From Imperialibacter roseus (GTDB taxonomy: Bacteria > Bacteroidota > Bacteroidia > Cytophagales > Cyclobacteriaceae): DNA of 64,000 bases. The translations under genes were made by a program, and so were the position numbers. A model generated the notes under the pieces. That model did no database searches and was not told the origin of the DNA. It saw only the letters and a list, made by a program, of their open reading frames with translations. This document shows, in pieces, positions 62,549-64,000 of the stretch. The stretch is from positions 2,580,417 to 2,644,416 of the forward strand of contig NZ_CP136051.1 of the NCBI RefSeq assembly GCF_032999765.1, in the 5' to 3' direction. The first letter of the stretch is position 1, and the number at the start of each line of letters is the position of its first letter.

Positions 62549-63250
62549 TCAATAGAAATTGGCTATCTTGACCAACTTTCCCGGATGCAAAATAACAATT
62601 GTTCTTCCTTTAGTTTCAATGATTTGTTCTTCTTTAAAATCACGGAGTAACCGGACAAGAGTTTCAATAGCTGTTCCCACAATGTTAGCCAAATCTTCCC
62701 GCAAAATAGTGATCTCAACTGGGCCATCCTGGGAATCGTCGCCTCTATATTTTTCCTTCAACATCAATAATGAGAGAGCCAGCCTTTCTCTAACCGTCTT
62801 TTGGGCGAAGACCGTTGTACTATGTATGAATACAGTAAATTCATGGCTCAAACTTTTAAGCAACTTTTGGCTGAGTTGTTTGGATCGGTCTATAAGCATC
62901 AAAAAAACATCTTTTGGAATAAACGCTAAAGTCGAATCCTCAAGAGTTTCTGCAAAATCAGGATAGGGCTCCTCACTTAGCAAAGAGTGGTATCCCAATG
63001 CCTCGCCACTGTTACAGATGTAAAAAATGTGCTGTTTTCCATCATCCCCAGTGGTGTATTTTTTCACCTTGCCCTTATTGAGTAAATAGACTCCTGTTGG
63101 CGTCATACCGGCTCTGAAAATGACCTGTCCTTTTTTGTATATATGGCTAATCATTTTTGATTCAAGCAATACTTTTTCTTCCGCAGACAGGCCCTCGATA
63201 AGAAAGTCGCCACCAAGGTGATATTTGTTATAAATGATTTCTCTATACAT
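62549..63250 (-). CDS. Crp/Fnr family transcriptional regulator
   Basis: The start at 63250 is chosen over 63316 because the added 22 residues are not conserved-looking and overlap an FNR-like site. The 233-residue product has a cyclic-nucleotide-type domain (GQVIFRAGMTPTGVYLLNKGKVKKYTTGDDGKQHIFYI, GEALGYHSLLSEEPYPDFAETLEDSTLAFIP) and a winged helix with ILREDLANIVGTAIETLVRLLRDF. The recognition helix E-T-L-V-R resembles FNR's E-T-I-S-R. It has only one Cys, so it is not an Fe-S FNR. It is probably autoregulated. Confidence 0.85.
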   Translation of the reverse strand: MYREIIYNKYHLGGDFLIEGLSAEEKVLLESKMISHIYKKGQVIFRAGMTPTGVYLLNKGKVKKYTTGDDGKQHIFYICNSGEALGYHSLLSEEPYPDFAETLEDSTLAFIPKDVFLMLIDRSKQLSQKLLKSLSHEFTVFIHSTTVFAQKTVRERLALSLLMLKEKYRGDDSQDGPVEITILREDLANIVGTAIETLVRLLRDFKEEQIIETKGRTIVILHPGKLVKIANFY

Positions 63251-63302
63251 ACTTTTCACAGGAAAACACAAAAATAGCCCAGGTTGCCTGTTGCTACAAA
63301 AA

Positions 63303-63316
63303 TTGACATAAATCAA
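63303..63316. promoter_or_regulatory. FNR-like palindromic site
   Basis: TTGACATAAATCAA matches the FNR consensus TTGAT-N4-ATCAA with one mismatch and extends to ATTGA...TCAAT. It lies 53 bp upstream of the chosen start of the Crp/Fnr gene and in the divergent promoter region with the small Cys-rich protein gene at 63497. Confidence 0.65.
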
Positions 63317-63496
63317 TTTTTGACCACTAACTCACTCAATGAAAAAGTTAAAACTAAGCCTGAAGTTTGCACTGACTAAAAACCAGTAGTGGATCAGAAA
63401 CCTTATGAACTACCCGCAGCAAGCGGACGAGGGCGTCACGTTGGGTTTGGGTCGCAAATCAAGGATCGGGGAATTTGATCACAATATGACTAAATA

Positions 63497-63712
63497 ATGC
63501 CAAAAATACAGACAGAAGCCATACTGGAATGTCCCTCATGTCATTCAAAATATCGGGTACAAATGCCTCAAAGAGGCAAGCATCTTAATAGCCGGTGCGT
63601 TTTCTGTGGAGAAGTATACTCCATAAAGAGTGAAGATGAATGCTGTGTTTATTGTCAATACAGCAACCTGTTATGCCCTGCAAAACAAAAAATAAACTCG
63701 AAAAATAAATGA
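63497..63712 (+). CDS. GDCCVxC-type small cysteine-rich protein
   Basis: The 71-residue protein has an N-terminal C-x2-C (ECPSCHSKYR), a C-x2-C (SRCVFCGEVY) and a C-terminal ECCVYCQYSNLLCPAKQ. This resembles the GDCCVxC domain family, some members of which are selenoproteins; here Glu replaces the Gly-Asp start (DECCVYC), all positions are Cys and no in-frame TGA is used. It probably binds a metal or acts in redox chemistry. It is divergent from the Crp/Fnr gene, which may control it. Confidence 0.65.
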   Translation: MPKIQTEAILECPSCHSKYRVQMPQRGKHLNSRCVFCGEVYSIKSEDECCVYCQYSNLLCPAKQKINSKNK

Positions 63713-63849
63713 ATACACCAAAAGAGCTACCTCACCCTAAAGCGCATGGAGAAAGCCTGAATGGGTGAATAAAGATTCGTACAGGGAGAGTGGATGTAAC
63801 ACAACCTTCAGAGGCGACACATTACAAATTATTAATCGAAGTACAAACG

Positions 63850-64000
63850 ATGGTCATTGATTCACTAAAGCTAAATGCTAATGTTGCTGATAGCGAATTT
63901 GACAAAATTTATCCTTATTCGGTTCGTCAGAAGTCAAAAGTTCACTGGACTCCCGTGAAAGTTGCAGAGGCGGCAGCAAGCCTTTTGGTAGACAGGCCGG
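63850..64000 (+). CDS. N-terminal part of a probable SAM-dependent methyltransferase
   Basis: An open frame runs to the right edge, starting at ATG 63850 (an upstream GTG at 63790 is also in frame). It encodes MVIDSLKLNANVADSEFDKIYP and then SVRQKSKVHWTPVKVAEAAASLL, the HWTPV-x-VA pattern seen just before the SAM-binding motif I in some Bacteroidota class I methyltransferases. The motif itself would lie past the window. Family and start are tentative. Confidence 0.45.
   Translation, partial: MVIDSLKLNANVADSEFDKIYPYSVRQKSKVHWTPVKVAEAAASLLVDRP

Overview
The window looks like a chromosomal segment from a Bacteroidota bacterium, most likely of the order Cytophagales. The evidence is a SusC/SusD pair beside a hybrid two-component system (HTCS), a PadR plus FtsX-type permease pair, LytS/LytTR two-component pairs, DUF2911, a CusA of about 1,270 residues, HYC_CC_PP and many signal-peptide or lipobox proteins. 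I found no rRNA, tRNA, CRISPR array, transposase, integrase or recombinase gene.

Layout. 0-11.8 kb: small hypothetical proteins, an esterase, lipoproteins, an MFS pump, a membrane-anchored hydrolase, PadR plus FtsX-type permease and two tandem lipoproteins with a CX4CH heme-like motif. Two repeat-rich gaps lie here (2.6-3.0 kb and a MITE-like element at 6.55-6.68 kb). 11.8-22.3 kb: a SusCD operon with its terminator, a divergent 1,357-residue HTCS regulator and a TIM-barrel sugar epimerase-like protein. 22.4-32.4 kb: a minus-strand copper/silver efflux operon (HYC_CC_PP, CusA, CusC, CusB, heavy-metal-binding lipoprotein, TlpA thioredoxin, sialidase-like lipoprotein, DUF2911). 32.7-41.2 kb: two tandem TPR-histidine kinases with a LytTR regulator, a class V aminotransferase-like protein and another kinase.

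41.4-48.4 kb is an AT-rich accessory island and the most interesting part. A tightly packed minus-strand operon encodes a CD-NTase, an E2-E1 fusion (Cap2-like), a JAMM/JAB peptidase (Cap3-like), a DUF6602-like protein with a PD-(D/E)XK-type motif, and a second CD-NTase-like enzyme with a glycine-rich hydrophobic N-terminus. This resembles a type II CBASS anti-phage operon, but it has two nucleotidyltransferases with intact catalytic acids, and both end in Phe-Gly. The island is bounded by two copies of the same hairpin-plus-box repeat module. The right copy carries a greB gene that closely resembles gammaproteobacterial GreB; the left copy carries no gene.

48.5-64 kb: two LytS/LytTR pairs, an outer-membrane beta-barrel protein, a DUF4386 membrane protein, a quinone oxidoreductase-like enzyme, two tandem PD40 propeller proteins, a SPOR protein, an esterase, a VLRF1 release-factor-like protein, a DUF5715/M15-like peptidase, a Crp/Fnr regulator with an FNR-like box in its own promoter, a GDCCVxC-type small protein and the start of a probable methyltransferase. 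All calls rest on reading motifs and translations; no database search was possible.
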